DNA from: Sphaerolaimus hirsutus
Taxonomy: Eukaryota > Nematoda > Chromadorea > Monhysterida > Sphaerolaimidae
NCBI GenBank assembly: GCA_964036195.1
Contig: OZ038453.1
Location: forward strand, 4,975,469 to 5,039,468
Reading direction: 5' to 3'
Length of the DNA: 64,000 nucleotides
A program made the translations under genes and the position numbers. This document shows, one piece after another, positions 44,210 through 55,686 of the stretch. Under the pieces are notes generated by a model. The model had not been told where the DNA came from, did not search any database, and saw nothing but the letters and a program-made list of their open reading frames with translations. Position 1 is the stretch's first letter; every line of letters starts with the position of its first letter.

Positions 44210-44615
44210 TGTTACTGCTCTGGAGTTTATGGCACCACTCCAGAAAAATGGTGCTGCTGTGGAGTCCATGGTGCCACTCCAGAAAAATGACGCTTTTTCT
44301 GTGTCCATGGTGCCACTCCAGAAAAATGGCACCATTTAGGAGTCCATGGTGCCACTCCATAAAAATGGCGCCATTTTGGGGTCCATGGTGCCACTCCATA
44401 AAAATGGCGCTGTTTCCGAGTCCATGGCGCCACTCCAGAAGAATGGCGCCATATTGCAGTCCATGACACCACTCCATATGAATGGCACCGTTTCCAAGTA
44501 TATGGCGCCACTCCATAAAAATGGCGCTGTTTCCGAGTCCATGGCGCCACTCCATAAAAATGGCGCCATTTCCAAGTCCATGGCGCCACTCCATAAAAAT
44601 GGCGCCATTTGGAGC
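44210..44615. repeat. 39-bp minisatellite array, right arm (inverted)
   Basis: About ten units of the same 39-bp repeat in the opposite orientation (GAGTCCATGGCGCCACTCCATAAAAATGG). Together with 41864-42510 it forms the stem of a large palindrome. Confidence 0.9.
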
Positions 44616-45194
44616 CACTATACATGAAAAAAGCATAATTTCCCCACCATTAATGCAATACATAACAAGTCCTTTGTGTAGTATGCCAGCATCAATATAT
44701 GAATTTTAACACCTTATAGATACGGTATGATGAGGTGGAACAGGTAATAAATAGGAAGTGGAGATACCAACATTCGAGTGATATTTCACCCAAAACTCGT
44801 TATCTCCACTGAATCTGCTGAGGTGATGTCAAAAAACTCATCATAACTATGAGTATATATTCCGGCCAGAGGGTTTTAAATATGAAAAATGTAGACAAAT
44901 TCATAAGCTTTTCAAAAAGTTTGGGGCAAAACTTGTCACTTCAAAGTTGCCTGCTCGGACCAACTTTGAAATTTCAAATGCAATTTTGAAAAAACCCAAA
45001 ATGATGGACTTAACGACATTCAGAACTAGACGCCCCAATTGTTAAAATATTCTCTACATGGACAAATTTATCCAGGATTTTTGAGCGGGGGGCTACTTGT
45101 TTATGGGGGCCGGCAAACGGGGGCAGGGGCTCAGCCCCCCCTAAACTTTTTCCCTATATAGGGACAGAAAAGCGTTTTGACGCCAGCGCCATAT

Positions 45195-45873
45195 GATGGG
45201 TGTGCTTCTAAAAGTACGGATCTACAAAAAATCTATTTTGAAAAAATCGCAATTGAAAGTTTGGAGTATGCAATACCCGTACATGGGTATTGGGTATGGG
45301 AATTTTGGGTATGGGTATTTCGGCCATATTGTTGGGTATCCACATGCATGGGTATAATCATTGTTTATACACATAACACTAGCTATATAACATTTAGTGA
45401 ATTTTTTGTAATACAGTACATTTTAAAGGAAGAAATTGGTAATAGCATGTAGATCAGTACATTTAAAAGCACAAAATCAGATAGATGTAGATTGGTGCTT
45501 TTACCCATAGTAAAAAAGCACATATTGAGTTTTTGCTGCTAATGATGCTGAGCTGACATCAGTACTTTGAGAAGCACCAAAAATCTTGTGCAGATTGGTA
45601 CATTTAGAAGTACAATTTTTAAAAATGTGGGTACATCAGTACATTTAAAAATACAAAAGCTGAAAAAGCTTGTAGATCGGTACTTTAAAACTTTCAAAAA
45701 CTGTATTTTGCGATTTTTTTGCTTTTTTCGACCCCCCATATCTCAAAATTGAATTTCGCACCCCCCACATATTATATATATATTTTTAAGCACATTTTTA
45801 TGGGGACCCAAAAAATGGTCCTAACTCAAATTTGAAAAATTTGTAGATCGGTACTTTCAGAAGCACACCCTTC
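45195..45873. mobile_element. Inverted-repeat MITE with 4-bp target duplication (copy 2)
   Basis: Ends GATGGGTGTGCTTCTAAAAG and CTTTCAGAAGCACACCCTTC, flanked by ATAT on both sides (45191-45194, 45874-45877). Collinear with the copy at 5740-6427 throughout. Confidence 0.85.
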
Positions 45874-45987
45874 ATATAAAGGCACCACACCATGACTGTG
45901 TATACGTATATGACTGTATATACACATAAACCATGTGCTAACGTCACTCAGTTATTGGTTTCAATGTGTGTTCTGCATCATACAGAT

Positions 45988-46605
45988 CATAGGCGGCGCA
46001 AGATTCAAATTTTACCTTGTGACAGTCACATTGGCCAAAATTTGACCTTGTGATACTTTTTATGAGCCCGTGCCATCCGACATCTAAACCCATCCAACAT
46101 GTAGACCAACCACACATCTAATTTCCAATCACACATCGCACCAAACTGCCCAGCGATCTATCTATCCCAGGGGCAAATTTTTTTGGCTGCTTTCCCCTGA
46201 AAAAACCCCACCCCGCTAATTGCCTAGCTATCTAGCTATCTGGAGCGCTTTTGAGCAATTTTACTCTAATTTGCACCAAAAATCTCTAATTTTCATACTT
46301 CTTATAGTTTTTCACCTTTCAAATCATTAGGTCATGTGTTTTATTGCCTATTCTCAGCATGCCGGGTATAATTAAATGTGTTCCATGTCAACATGTTCTG
46401 TGTGTATATTTCGAAAAAGCGATTTTTAGGTGAGACTTGATAAAATGGAACGAGGATTCACAGTTTTGAGTGGAAATTTGGGAAAAATCGCTTAAAATTT
46501 TGCTCTGCTTGTGAATGTCACATTGTGACACCAAAATTTCTGCTTGTGACACCAAAAATTCCGCTTGTGACATTCACAAGCGCCCAAGCACTTACGCCGC
46601 CTATG
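45988..46605. mobile_element. CATAGGCGGCG hAT-like MITE
   Basis: Ends CATAGGCGGCGCAAG and CTTACGCCGCCTATG, flanked by exact ATACAGAT repeats (45980-45987, 46606-46613). It is inserted in the middle of a CCGTATT element whose right end follows at 46690-46758. The interior has TTGTGACACC and GTGACATTCACAAG words in both orientations. Confidence 0.9.
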
Positions 46606-46892
46606 ATACAGATCACAAACTGTTCTTATTATTAACATTCTAATCTTAATATTCTTATTAGCATTCTAACGGATATTCTCTTTACACTAAACTTTGGTGG
46701 GGGTATTTCGAGGGGGGGGTGTTAATTCAAGGGGGGGGGGTATTCGACGTGATATGGTATACGAAAATTCAAGCTGGCTGGATTTATTTGCATAAATTGA
46801 TGAATCCCAATCCAACAATAAAAGTTATCCTTTAACTTGAACTTGAAAATTGCAATAAAAAATAATTGCAGATGTAAAATTTGAATTTACAG

Positions 46893-46985
46893 GTGCTCGG
46901 TGATGGTACAGTGCCCATTTCATTTAAATATAAAATGCCTAATGCTGTCGCTGTGACATTGCAACTCATGGACCACAAATCTAAG
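46893..46985 (+). CDS. Isolated internal exon, unrecognised protein
   Basis: Acceptor GAATTTACAG, then 31 codons in phase 0 (VLGDGTVPISFKYKMPNAVA and TLQLMDHKSK) and a GTAATA donor. The alternation of hydrophobic and polar residues is protein-like (beta-strand pattern). No neighbouring exon could be matched; a TTCGAA repeat follows at 47040 and MITEs lie on both sides. Confidence 0.4.
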
Positions 46986-47039
46986 GTAATATAAACATTT
47001 GTTGTCAGTCGGTGGCCCACTTTAAAATTTACAGATGTT

Positions 47040-47290
47040 GTCTGAGCGTTAACGATGGCAAAAAAAGATTCGAAAATTCGAAAACATTTTCGAATTTTCG
47101 AATTTTTTTGGAATTTTCGAATTTTTATTTCACCCCTAGAAAAAACACTTAAAAATCGATTTATTTTTTTAAAAATTCGAAAATTCAAAAATTTAAATAA
47201 ATAGTTTTCGAATTTTTCAGGGAATTCAGGGCAAAAATGCACTCTTAAGTTCAACGTGTGAAAAAAATTGACAATTGATACGCGGCGCAT
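47040..47290. repeat. TTCGAAAATTCG repeat element, inverted copy
   Basis: From AACGATGGCAAAAAAAGATT to TTGACAATTGATACGCGGCG. This is the inverse of the copy at 35936-36177, which defines both ends of the family. Confidence 0.7.
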
Positions 47291-47482
47291 ATGAAAAATC
47301 GAAACGTTAAGCAGCGTTTACACTTTCACATGTGCAGACACAAAATTTCCTGACTTTCATGTCATGAAAATTTAATATTTGTTGTATCTGACAAGTGTAT
47401 TTTGGAAGGCATTCAGCCCCAGGGAAAATGGTGCCGCATTGTGCCTACACACAATAGTCTTCTCCATGACTTCAGTGAAAAC

Positions 47483-47629
47483 TAGTGATGTAAAAGCACC
47501 ATGGCATGGCTTTTTGGCCCTTGGCACCATTTTGCTCTGGCGTCATTGACGCTTGGCGCTAAGGGTCGGAAAAGCGCCATAGCGCTTTTGGCGCTTGGCA
47601 CCAACGTTCTGGCGCTTTTAACATCACTA
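47483..47629. mobile_element. Short hAT-like MITE of the TAGTGATG family
   Basis: TAGTGATGTAAAAGCACC...GCGCTTTTAACATCACTA, 147 bp, flanked by exact GTGAAAAC duplications (47475-47482, 47630-47637). The body is GGCGCC/GGCACC-like. Confidence 0.9.
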
Positions 47630-47776
47630 GTGAAAACTGAAAATTTTCCAAATGAAAATTAATCATCAGAGTGGGATGATTCAATATTATTTTAGTTTTG
47701 ATCAAAGAAAGTTGAAATAAAAAAATTTGAAAACTAAACCACATATAGTATACAATATCATACAGTAACCTGAATG

Positions 47777-48389
47777 CAGGCTGTCCGTGAAAATGTAGCA
47801 TTTTCTATACCACGTATAACCCGCAAATGCTACATTATTAAAAAAAAGTCGTAACACGTAACACGTTTCTAATGATCCCCAATGTGAGAGCATAATTGGG
47901 TAACACGATGCAGTGCGTGTTATATAAGACAGGCACACACGCAGCAGAAGGTCATCTTTTGAGTGACCTCTGCACTTACCACGCGTCAACCCGGCCAAAC
48001 TGTGTACAGTGTGCGTCAGAAAAAAAACCTATTTTGAAAATCGGATTTTCAATTTGCAATAACATAATTTTGCAAATCAAAATGCTAATCGATCATTTTC
48101 AAATTTGAATTTAAATTTGTATGTGTAAATACATTTTTAATATAACTTATTGACTAGCCAGTGTGAGACACCTGGCATTTTAGTTTACCTCTGGCTACGT
48201 GTGGAACAAATGCCATATCACGTTGCACAGTGGTATGCAATTTATGTTGCACACACTCAAGTAGTGACCACGTGTTTGCACAATGCATTCAACAAGTGCA
48301 ATTTTTCTGGTGCGTGTTACGAAAAAAGGTGTTCGCGCCTTGTTATACCACGCTTGTATACCACGGGGTATACTCTCACGGACAGCCTG
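47777..48389. mobile_element. hAT-like MITE with CAGGCTGTCCGTGA ends
   Basis: CAGGCTGTCCGTGAAAATG and ATACTCTCACGGACAGCCTG are inverted, and exact CCTGAATG repeats flank the 613-bp element (47769-47776, 48390-48397). ATACCACG and GTTATA words repeat near both ends. No transposase. Confidence 0.9.
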
Positions 48390-48495
48390 CCTGAATGTCA
48401 TCATGTTGTCATTTCAGTTTTCACCCAAGTCGCGGTGAAAACTAGTGTGTTTAGGGCCAATGTGCAAACACACAATGCAGCACACTGGTCCCCAT

Positions 48496-49123
48496 AACTC
48501 CTTCCTTCCACCATTTTTATGCTAAATTATGGTGAAAATAAGGTTAAAAAGTGATCCAAACATTCAAATGTCCAAATTCTGTGTTTTAAGCTTCAGATTC
48601 AATATTTTTCAAAAAAATTCGAAAATTATTTTAAAAAATTCAAAAAATAGCCTAAAAAATTCGAAAATTGCCAAAAAAGATTCGAAAATTCGAAAATTAA
48701 ATTCGAAATTTGAATATTATTTTGGGGAAAAATTCGAAAATATGAAAATTCATTTCAGAAAAAAACACATAAAAATTTAAATACTTTTTTTTTGACTGTT
48801 TGCCATCGTTACTGAGCGTTACTGAACTTTTATTGAATTACACAGGGACACGGGCACGCGAGAGCGCATGCACGTGAAGCTAGGTAGGGTGTCAAAAAAC
48901 GTTTAGGGAAAACAGAAATACTCTGTATTTCCTCAAAAAAATTACCAGGGGTTTATTTTTTCTGAGTGATAATTTTGAGGGGGGCTTATTCAAGGGTGTG
49001 ATTATTTCATCAGAAATTTTCACGAAAATCATACAAATGAATACGATTTTACATACCCAAAACCGGTAATCAACGTGACAAAAACGTGACAAATAGGATA
49101 TAGCGAGGCATATAAACGTACAT
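48496..49123. repeat. Segmental duplication, block A (first copy)
   Basis: Collinear with 56581-57215: AACTCCTTCCTTCCACC, a TTCGAAAATT run, GCCATCGTTACTGAGCG, then a CCGTATT-like half element to ATAAACGTACAT. In the second copy block B follows directly. Confidence 0.85.
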
Positions 49124-49599
49124 CTCCACCTATACAATTTCGAGAGAACTGCACGCTAAGGATGCTTCAATGCAAAAGATAGGAGGCACAATCACAGGCC
49201 TCATTGTGCCCGATTCGTGTGTGTTTTTGCACACAATGCAGTCACTATTTATTAGTACAAATGCCCTTTACAAACACGATCCACAATCTTGACAAACAGG
49301 GTTAGTAGATGGCAGAGTTGCTTCCCAAGAATGCAATTGCACATGTATAGGGGGTTGACTTGAGTTTTTAGGGGCTGAGTTTACAATTCAGGGTTGAGTT
49401 GATGGGTGTTGATAAATTAGGGTTGAGTTGACAGAAGTTTAAAGATAAGGGGCTGTTGACACAAGTTTAAAAATTAGAGGCTGAGTTTATGGGAGTTGAG
49501 TTGATGGGTGTTTGCCAAATTAGGGGCTGAGTTTATGGGAGTTAACAATAACATTACCATAATCCTTAAGTGAGGCCCCCGGGGCTAAAAAATATAAAT

Positions 49600-51790
49600 T
49601 GTGATATAATGCATTTGTGGGTTACTGATTACAATGATTTGAAATATGCACTCCATTCTGACAGTACATTACGATAACCCTGAAATTGAACCCAAAATGG
49701 GGCCAAAATTTTCAAATTGTGAAATGATGCATTGTGGGTTTCTAATTGCACTGATTTGATATATAATGCACTCCATTTTGACACTACATTACCATAACCC
49801 TGAAAATGAACCACTGGGGCCAAAAACTTTCAATTTGTGAAATGATGCATTTTTGGGTTTCTGGTTGCACTGATTTCAAATTTAGGTTTCTGATTGCACT
49901 GATTTGATATATGCACTCCATTGACACTACATTACCATAACCCGAAAAATGAACCCATGGGGCCAAATACTTTCAATTTGAGAAATGATGCATTTTCAGG
50001 TTTCTGATTGCACTCATTTGAAATATGCACTTCATTTTGACACTACATTACCATAACCCTGAAAATGAACCACTGGGGCCAAAAAAGTTCAATTTGTGAA
50101 ATGATGCATTTTTGGGTTTCTGATTGCACTGATTTCAAATTTGGGTTTCTGATTGCACTGATTTGATATATGCACTCCATTTTGACACTACATTACCATA
50201 ACCCTCAAAATGGACCCATGGGGTTAAATACTTTCAATTTGAGAAATGATGCATTTTCAGGTTTCTGATTGCACTCATCTGAAATATGCACTTCATTTTG
50301 ACACTACATTACCATAACCCTAAAATGAACCCCCTGGGCCAAAAACTTTCAAATCATAAAATGATGGATTTGTGAGTTTCTGAGTGTAGTGATTTCAAAT
50401 ATGCCCAGGGCTTAAAAAATTAGAAATTGTGAAATGATTCAATGTGGGTTTCTAATTGCACTGATTTGAAATATGCACTCCGTTTTGACACTACATAACC
50501 CTGAAAACTACATAACCATAACCCTGAAAATGAACCTCTGGAGCCAAAAACTTTCAATTTGTGAAATCATTCATTTTTGGGTTTCTGATTGCACTGATTT
50601 CAAATTTGGGTCTATGATTGCACCAATTTGATATATGCACTCCATTTTGACACTACATTACCATAACCCTAAAAATGAACCCATGGGGCCAAATACTTTC
50701 AATTTGAGAAATGATGCATTTTCGGGTTTCTGATAGCACTCATTTGAAATATGCACTTCATTTTGACACTACATTACCATAACCCTAAAAATGAACCCCC
50801 TGGGCCAAAAACTTTCAAACCATAAAATGATGGATTTGTGGGTTTCAGAGTGTAGCTATTTCAAATATGCCCAAGGCTTAAAAAATTAGAAATTGTGAAA
50901 TGATTCGATGTGGGTTTCTAATTGCACTGATTTGAAATATGCAATCCATTTTGACACTACATAACCCTGAAAACTACATAACCATAACCCTGAAAATGAA
51001 CCTCTGGAGCCAAAAACTTTCAATTTGTGAAATCATTCATTTTCAGGTTTCTGATTGCACTCATTTGAAATATGCACTTCATTTTGACACTACATTACCA
51101 TAACCATAAAAATGAACCCCCTAAGCCAAAAACTTTCAAATCATAAAATGATGCATTTGTGGGTTTCTGATTGTAGCGATTTCAAATATGCACTCCATTT
51201 TGACACTACATTACTAAAACTCTGAAATTGAACCCCTAGACCCAAAAATTTCTATTTGTAAAATGATGCATTTTGCAGGTTTCTTATTGCACTGATTTGA
51301 AATGACTCAATTTCAACTCTACATTACTGTAAGCCTTAAATTGAACCCATGGGGCTAATAAATTAGAAATTGTGAAATGATGCATTTGTGGCTTTTTGAT
51401 TGCCTTGATTTGAAATATGCACTTCATTTTGACACTACATTACCATAACCCTGAAAATGAACCCCCAGGGCCAAAAATTTTCAAATCATAAAATGATGTG
51501 TTTGTGGGTTTCTGATTGTAGCGATTTCAAATATGCACTCCATTTTGACACCACATTACTAAAACCCTGATAATGAACCCCTGGGCACAAAAACTTTCAA
51601 TTTGTGAAATGATGTGTTTGTGGGTTTTTTATTGCAGTGATTTGAGATGTGCACTCCATTTCTACTCTACATTACCATAACCTTTTAAGTCTAACCCTTG
51701 GGGCTAAAAAATTGAAAATTGTGAATTGATGCATTTGTGGATTGATGATAGTGATTTTTTGAAATATTCATACCATTTTCACACTACATT
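49600..51790. repeat. Satellite array, units of about 115-145 bp
   Basis: Some 18 units sharing GACACTACATTACCATAACCC, TTTCAATTTGTGAAATGATG and GGGTTTCTGATTGCACTGAT. Units of about 116 and 144 bp partly alternate because a 28-bp segment is duplicated in some. Divergence between units is considerable. Confidence 0.85.
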
Positions 51791-52210
51791 ACCACAAACC
51801 TGAAAATGAGTTTACGGGAGTTTCCAAATTAGGGGCTGAGTTTATGGGAGTTTCCAAATTAGGGGCTGATTTTAAGGGAGTTTCCAAATTAGGGGCTGAG
51901 TTTATGGGAGTTTCTAAATTAGGGGCTGAGTTTATTGGAGTATCCAAATTAGGGCTGAGTTTACAGCAGTTTCCAAATTATGGGTTGAGTTTACAGGAGT
52001 TTCCAAAATTGGGGGCTGAGTTTATGGGAGTTTTCAAATTAGACGCTGAGTTTATGGGAGCTTACAAATAAGTGGCTGAGTTTATGGGAGTTTGCAAGTT
52101 AGGGGCTGAGTTTACGAGAGTTTGCAAGTTAGGGGCTGAGTTTATAGGAGTTTCCAAATTAGGGGCTGAGTTTACAGGAGTTTCCAAACTAGGGGCTGTG
52201 TTTACAGGAT
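51791..52210. repeat. 30-bp minisatellite
   Basis: About 14 units of GGGGCTGAGTTTATGGGAGT + TTCCAAATTA. Degenerate related units occur at 49350-49545, on the other side of the satellite array. The unit is a multiple of three, which leaves spurious frames open. Confidence 0.9.
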
Positions 52211-52745
52211 TTAGAGGGGGTCCCCATGGGGTGCCATTTTTGGGGGGTCTCCAGGGGGTGCCATTTTCTGGAGGTACATATGGGGGTGCCATTTCAAGGG
52301 GGTCCACATAGGGTGCCATTTTTTGGGTGGTCCCCAGGGGTGCCATTTTTTGGTGGTCCTCAGGGGGGTGCTATATTTTTTTTTGCAGGGGGGTCCGAAG
52401 GGGGTGCCATTTTGGGGTGGTCCCCAGGGGGTGCCATTTTTGGAGAGTCCCCAGGGGGAGCCAACTTTGGGTGGGTCCCCAGGGGGTGCCATTTTTGTGG
52501 GGGTTCCTAGGGGGTGCCATGTTTTGGGGGTCCCCAGGGGGTGCTTTTTTGGGGGGTCCCAAGGGGGTGCCATTTTTGGGGGGTCCCTAAGGGATGCCAT
52601 TTTTTGGTGGTCCTCAGGGGGTGCCATATTTGTGGGGCCCTAGGGGGTCTCATTTTTGGGCGGTTCCCAGGGGGTGCCACTTTTGGGGGGTTCCCCGGGG
52701 GGTGCCATTTGGAGGGGGGTCCCCATTGGGGTGTCAGTTTTTGCA
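52211..52745. repeat. G-rich minisatellite of about 28-30 bp
   Basis: About 19 units of GGTCCCCAGGGGGTGCCATT + TTTGGGG. Strongly strand-biased G-runs. The several 60-138-codon frames are repeat translations. Confidence 0.9.
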
Positions 52746-52770
52746 AGCCTCTGAGTAGTGGGTACCTATA

Positions 52771-53239
52771 GCAGGATTTTCTCCAACCTTCAGTTGGGTT
52801 TTGTGGTTCTCTACAATTAATACCACAAGGATTTACAAACACAAAAAGAACAGCAAAGCACAAATGTAACCAATTGAAGATTACAACAAAGTTTGACACC
52901 TTGCAAAAACCACACTATCATATCACAAAACCTATACCACACAGAATGCACACTGCACACCATCATACCAAATCGCAAACTGTCCACATTTTACTACCGA
53001 GTTTCATGCCCAACCATTTTACAGTTAACAGTTTTACATTTTACCAACCAAGTTTACAAAAATCCATTCCAAAACATTGCATCTTTGGTATTGGTCGTGT
53101 TATTGTTGGTACATTACATAGTGCATTTCAAAACACATGCCTAGCATGTGGGCAAACTTAACTAAAGTATCATATTTTCTCCAATGGTATTAATTGTAGA
53201 GAACCACAAAACCCGACCGAAGGTCGGAGAGAATCCTGC
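52771..53239. mobile_element. MITE with about 60-bp inverted ends and TA flanks
   Basis: TA|GCAGGATTTTCTCCAACC ... GGAGAGAATCCTGC|TA. The inverted repeat extends to ATTAATACCA on each side. The interior is AC-rich without a protein-like frame. Confidence 0.8.
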
Positions 53240-54002
53240 TAGTTTCTACACAAATCTGCGATGCAAACTAGCATCAATAAATACATCATGTACATTGCAT
53301 ACATGATGTACATCATTCCAGATGGGGGGTATTTCGAGGGGGTTTATTTTCTCCTCAGCTTGAAAACACCTTGGGGGATTTTGAGGTGGGTATTTTGAGG
53401 ATACATGGTATTTATATTTTGCACTTGTTGGAAATTGTTTAAGTGACACTACATTTTATTCTATTTTACACTCTATTCACGGCGAAAAATGGGTTCGTGA
53501 AGTGTGTGGAAGCGTGCTCTGTGAAGACACGTCCGCTCACTTCCACACACTTCATGAAGTTCTCAGTAAAGTGTCTTCCACTCACTTCACCTAGCTTCAT
53601 GACAACACTTCACAAACATTGTGCAGCGTGGTGACACATGTGTCTGTGATGTGAAGTGCCTTCACAGCAATATTAGTGAAGCGCTGGGAAGCGCCACCAG
53701 CTTCGTGAAGCGTCGGGAAGTGTAGGCATGAAGGTACTTCAAGATGCTCACGACTAGGGTGTCAAAAAAATTGTTTTATGGAAAACGGAAAAGGGAAAGG
53801 TAAAAATGTTTAACTTTATGGAAAACGGAAAACGGAAAGGTAAAAAAAAAATTATCAGCCAGAAAACGGAAAAAATTTGATGCCAGATTTATAAAAAATT
53901 TAAACGGAAAACGGAAAGCGAAATTTTCATGGAAACGGTAAAAATAAAGGTAAAATTTGCACGGAAATGGACAAATTTGCAGGAAGAAAACCTGGATGCA
54001 AG

Positions 54003-54939
54003 TAGTGATGTTAAAGGCACCGGGAAAAATGGCACCGCACCGCACCGGCACCTTTGCCAACACATGAAAAGGGCACCTGGCACCCTCGGGCACCGGCCAG
54101 AAAATGGCACCGCACCGCACCGGCACCGGTGCCTTTTGGAAAAAATGGCACCGGCACCGAAGGGCACCGGCGGGTTGCCGGTGCCAGCACCGAAAGGCAC
54201 CGCACCGGGCTGGAATTTCTGAAGTGAATATCGGGCAGTTTCTCAGTGGTCTCACTTTTGGAAGCGCATATTTCCATAAATTTTCAACCGATTTTGATGG
54301 TTGAGCACTTAAAATGATAAGAATGATGTGGCAATCACTTTTATGAAGCAATTACAATGATTACAAATGAAAGATAAAATATTTAATTCACTGCAATGTC
54401 CATAGCCACTATTGTCTACTGATCGGAATCGTTGCTGTACAGAGAATGGAACTATCTCTGTCATAAACTGACAACAAATTTTGAACAAACAAGTAAGATA
54501 AATATAAAATATAAAAATGATTTAAAATTCAACAAAATTTTAGATTCGTTCATCAGATCACGTATCGGGTATAATGGATTTCACAGTAGGTATATTTATT
54601 TGATGGGAGGTTTACAAAAAAGGCAAAAACGGTTGGGTAAATATATCGCTGTTTTTTGAAATATGAATACGCACATACTATGGACAAAATTGCACAGCAC
54701 ATGAAGCCTTGGCCGGTGCCTTTCCCGGTGCCTTTTACTTTGGCCCTGGTGCTAGCACCTTTGGCACCGGCAAAAAAATGGCACCGCACCGCACCGGCAC
54801 CGGTGCTATTCTGAAAAAAATGGCACCGGCACCGGCATGGCACCCCTGAAGATTGCGAGGGCACCGCACCAGCACCGGTGCTGGTGCCCTTCGGTGCCCA
54901 GCACCGGGGCACCGGTGCCCCGGTGCCTTTACATCACTA
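54003..54939. mobile_element. hAT-like MITE with TAGTGATGTTAAAGG ends (copy 2)
   Basis: Flanked by exact GATGCAAG repeats (53995-54002, 54940-54947). The second duplication copy has the empty site (a single GATGCAAG at 57944-57951), which proves the insertion and shows it is younger than the segmental duplication. Confidence 0.95.
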
Positions 54940-55257
54940 GATGCAAGTTTGCCTGTTTGGCTTTGATCGTGGTAGCTGTACATTCTGCAACTATATATCA
55001 TGCCAGTAACTTCACTTGTAGTTCAAGCTTAACTGAACCAACCAAAAATCATCAAAAGGTAGCAAAAGTACACTACAACAACAATAATAATTTAGCAAAA
55101 GTGAACTTAGATGTATATGTACAGTAAAAAGTATACTCAGCAGACTGCAAAGTATGTGTCCAAAATGACTTTGTGTTTTTTACAGATTTGGATACAGATA
55201 AAAATTATGAATGACACAAGAACCTGGTAGTTAAAAACACCATAGTGAAAAAAAGAT

Positions 55258-55686
55258 ACCGTATTACCTCGAATTATCCCCCCCTTGAATTAACCCCCCC
55301 CCCCTCGAAATACCCCCCCCTAAATTTCGGCTGAGGAAATAATAAACCCCCCCCTCGAAATACCCCCCCTAAAATTGAGTGTAACGTGAACGTACATGAC
55401 AAATACCGCAGTTTGTGATCTGTACTATGCAGAACACACGTTAAAACTGATGATTAAGTGACGTTAGGGAAGGGTTTTTGTGTATATACAATAATATATG
55501 CCTATAAACACATATAAATCTATGTGATTGTTTGATTTTTCTACGTCAGCGTATGGGGAATTTCCGAAAATTTCTGGTGAAATAATAGACCCCCCCCTCA
55601 AATAAACCCCCCCCTCGAATTATCCCCCCCTCAAATTTTGCTGGCGAAATAATAAACCCCCTGGGGGTATTTCGAGGTAATACGGT
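55258..55686. mobile_element. CCGTATT poly-C/G MITE nested in the TAGGGTGTC element
   Basis: TA|CCGTATTACCTCGAATTATCC to TATTTCGAGGTAATACGG|TA. Present at the same place in both duplicate copies (58264-58692), so it predates the duplication. Confidence 0.85.

Larger units (their letters stand above)
40838..44612. mobile_element. Large palindrome with 39-bp minisatellite arms
   Basis: The left arm (40845-42510, interrupted) is the 39-bp unit GCCATGGACTAGGAAATGGC + GCCATTTTTATGGAGTGGC in direct array. The right arm (about 44210-44612) is the same unit inverted. The ends TATAGAGTGGCTTC and the inverse of TATAGTGGCTCC are similar. The centre (42515-44105) is itself made of inverted GAAATATATGTAAAATTGG and TGATGTTTCAC blocks. 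Two younger elements are nested in it (40949-41863, 42747-44007). Confidence 0.65.
49124..53242. other. 4.1-kb stretch present in only one duplication copy
   Basis: Lies between ACGTACAT (49123) and TTTCTACACAAATCTGCG (53243), which are directly joined at 57215 in the second copy. It contains three tandem-repeat arrays and one MITE, with no gene. Whether it was inserted in copy 1 or lost from copy 2 is not decidable here. Confidence 0.75.

Noticed and set aside
43986-44663. 225-codon minus-strand frame and its overlaps
   Set aside because: Same 39-bp repeat in the inverted arm.
49600-51790. CRISPR-like alternation of conserved and variable segments
   Set aside because: Units are 115-145 bp, the conserved part is long and diverged, there are no short identical repeats with unique spacers, and the setting is eukaryotic.
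52062-52899. Proline/glycine-rich frames on both strands
   Set aside because: Translations of the 28-30-bp and 30-bp minisatellites.
53776-54351. 191-codon minus-strand frame
   Set aside because: Crosses the border of two nested MITEs and consists of GGCACC and GGAAAACGG repeats; not a gene.
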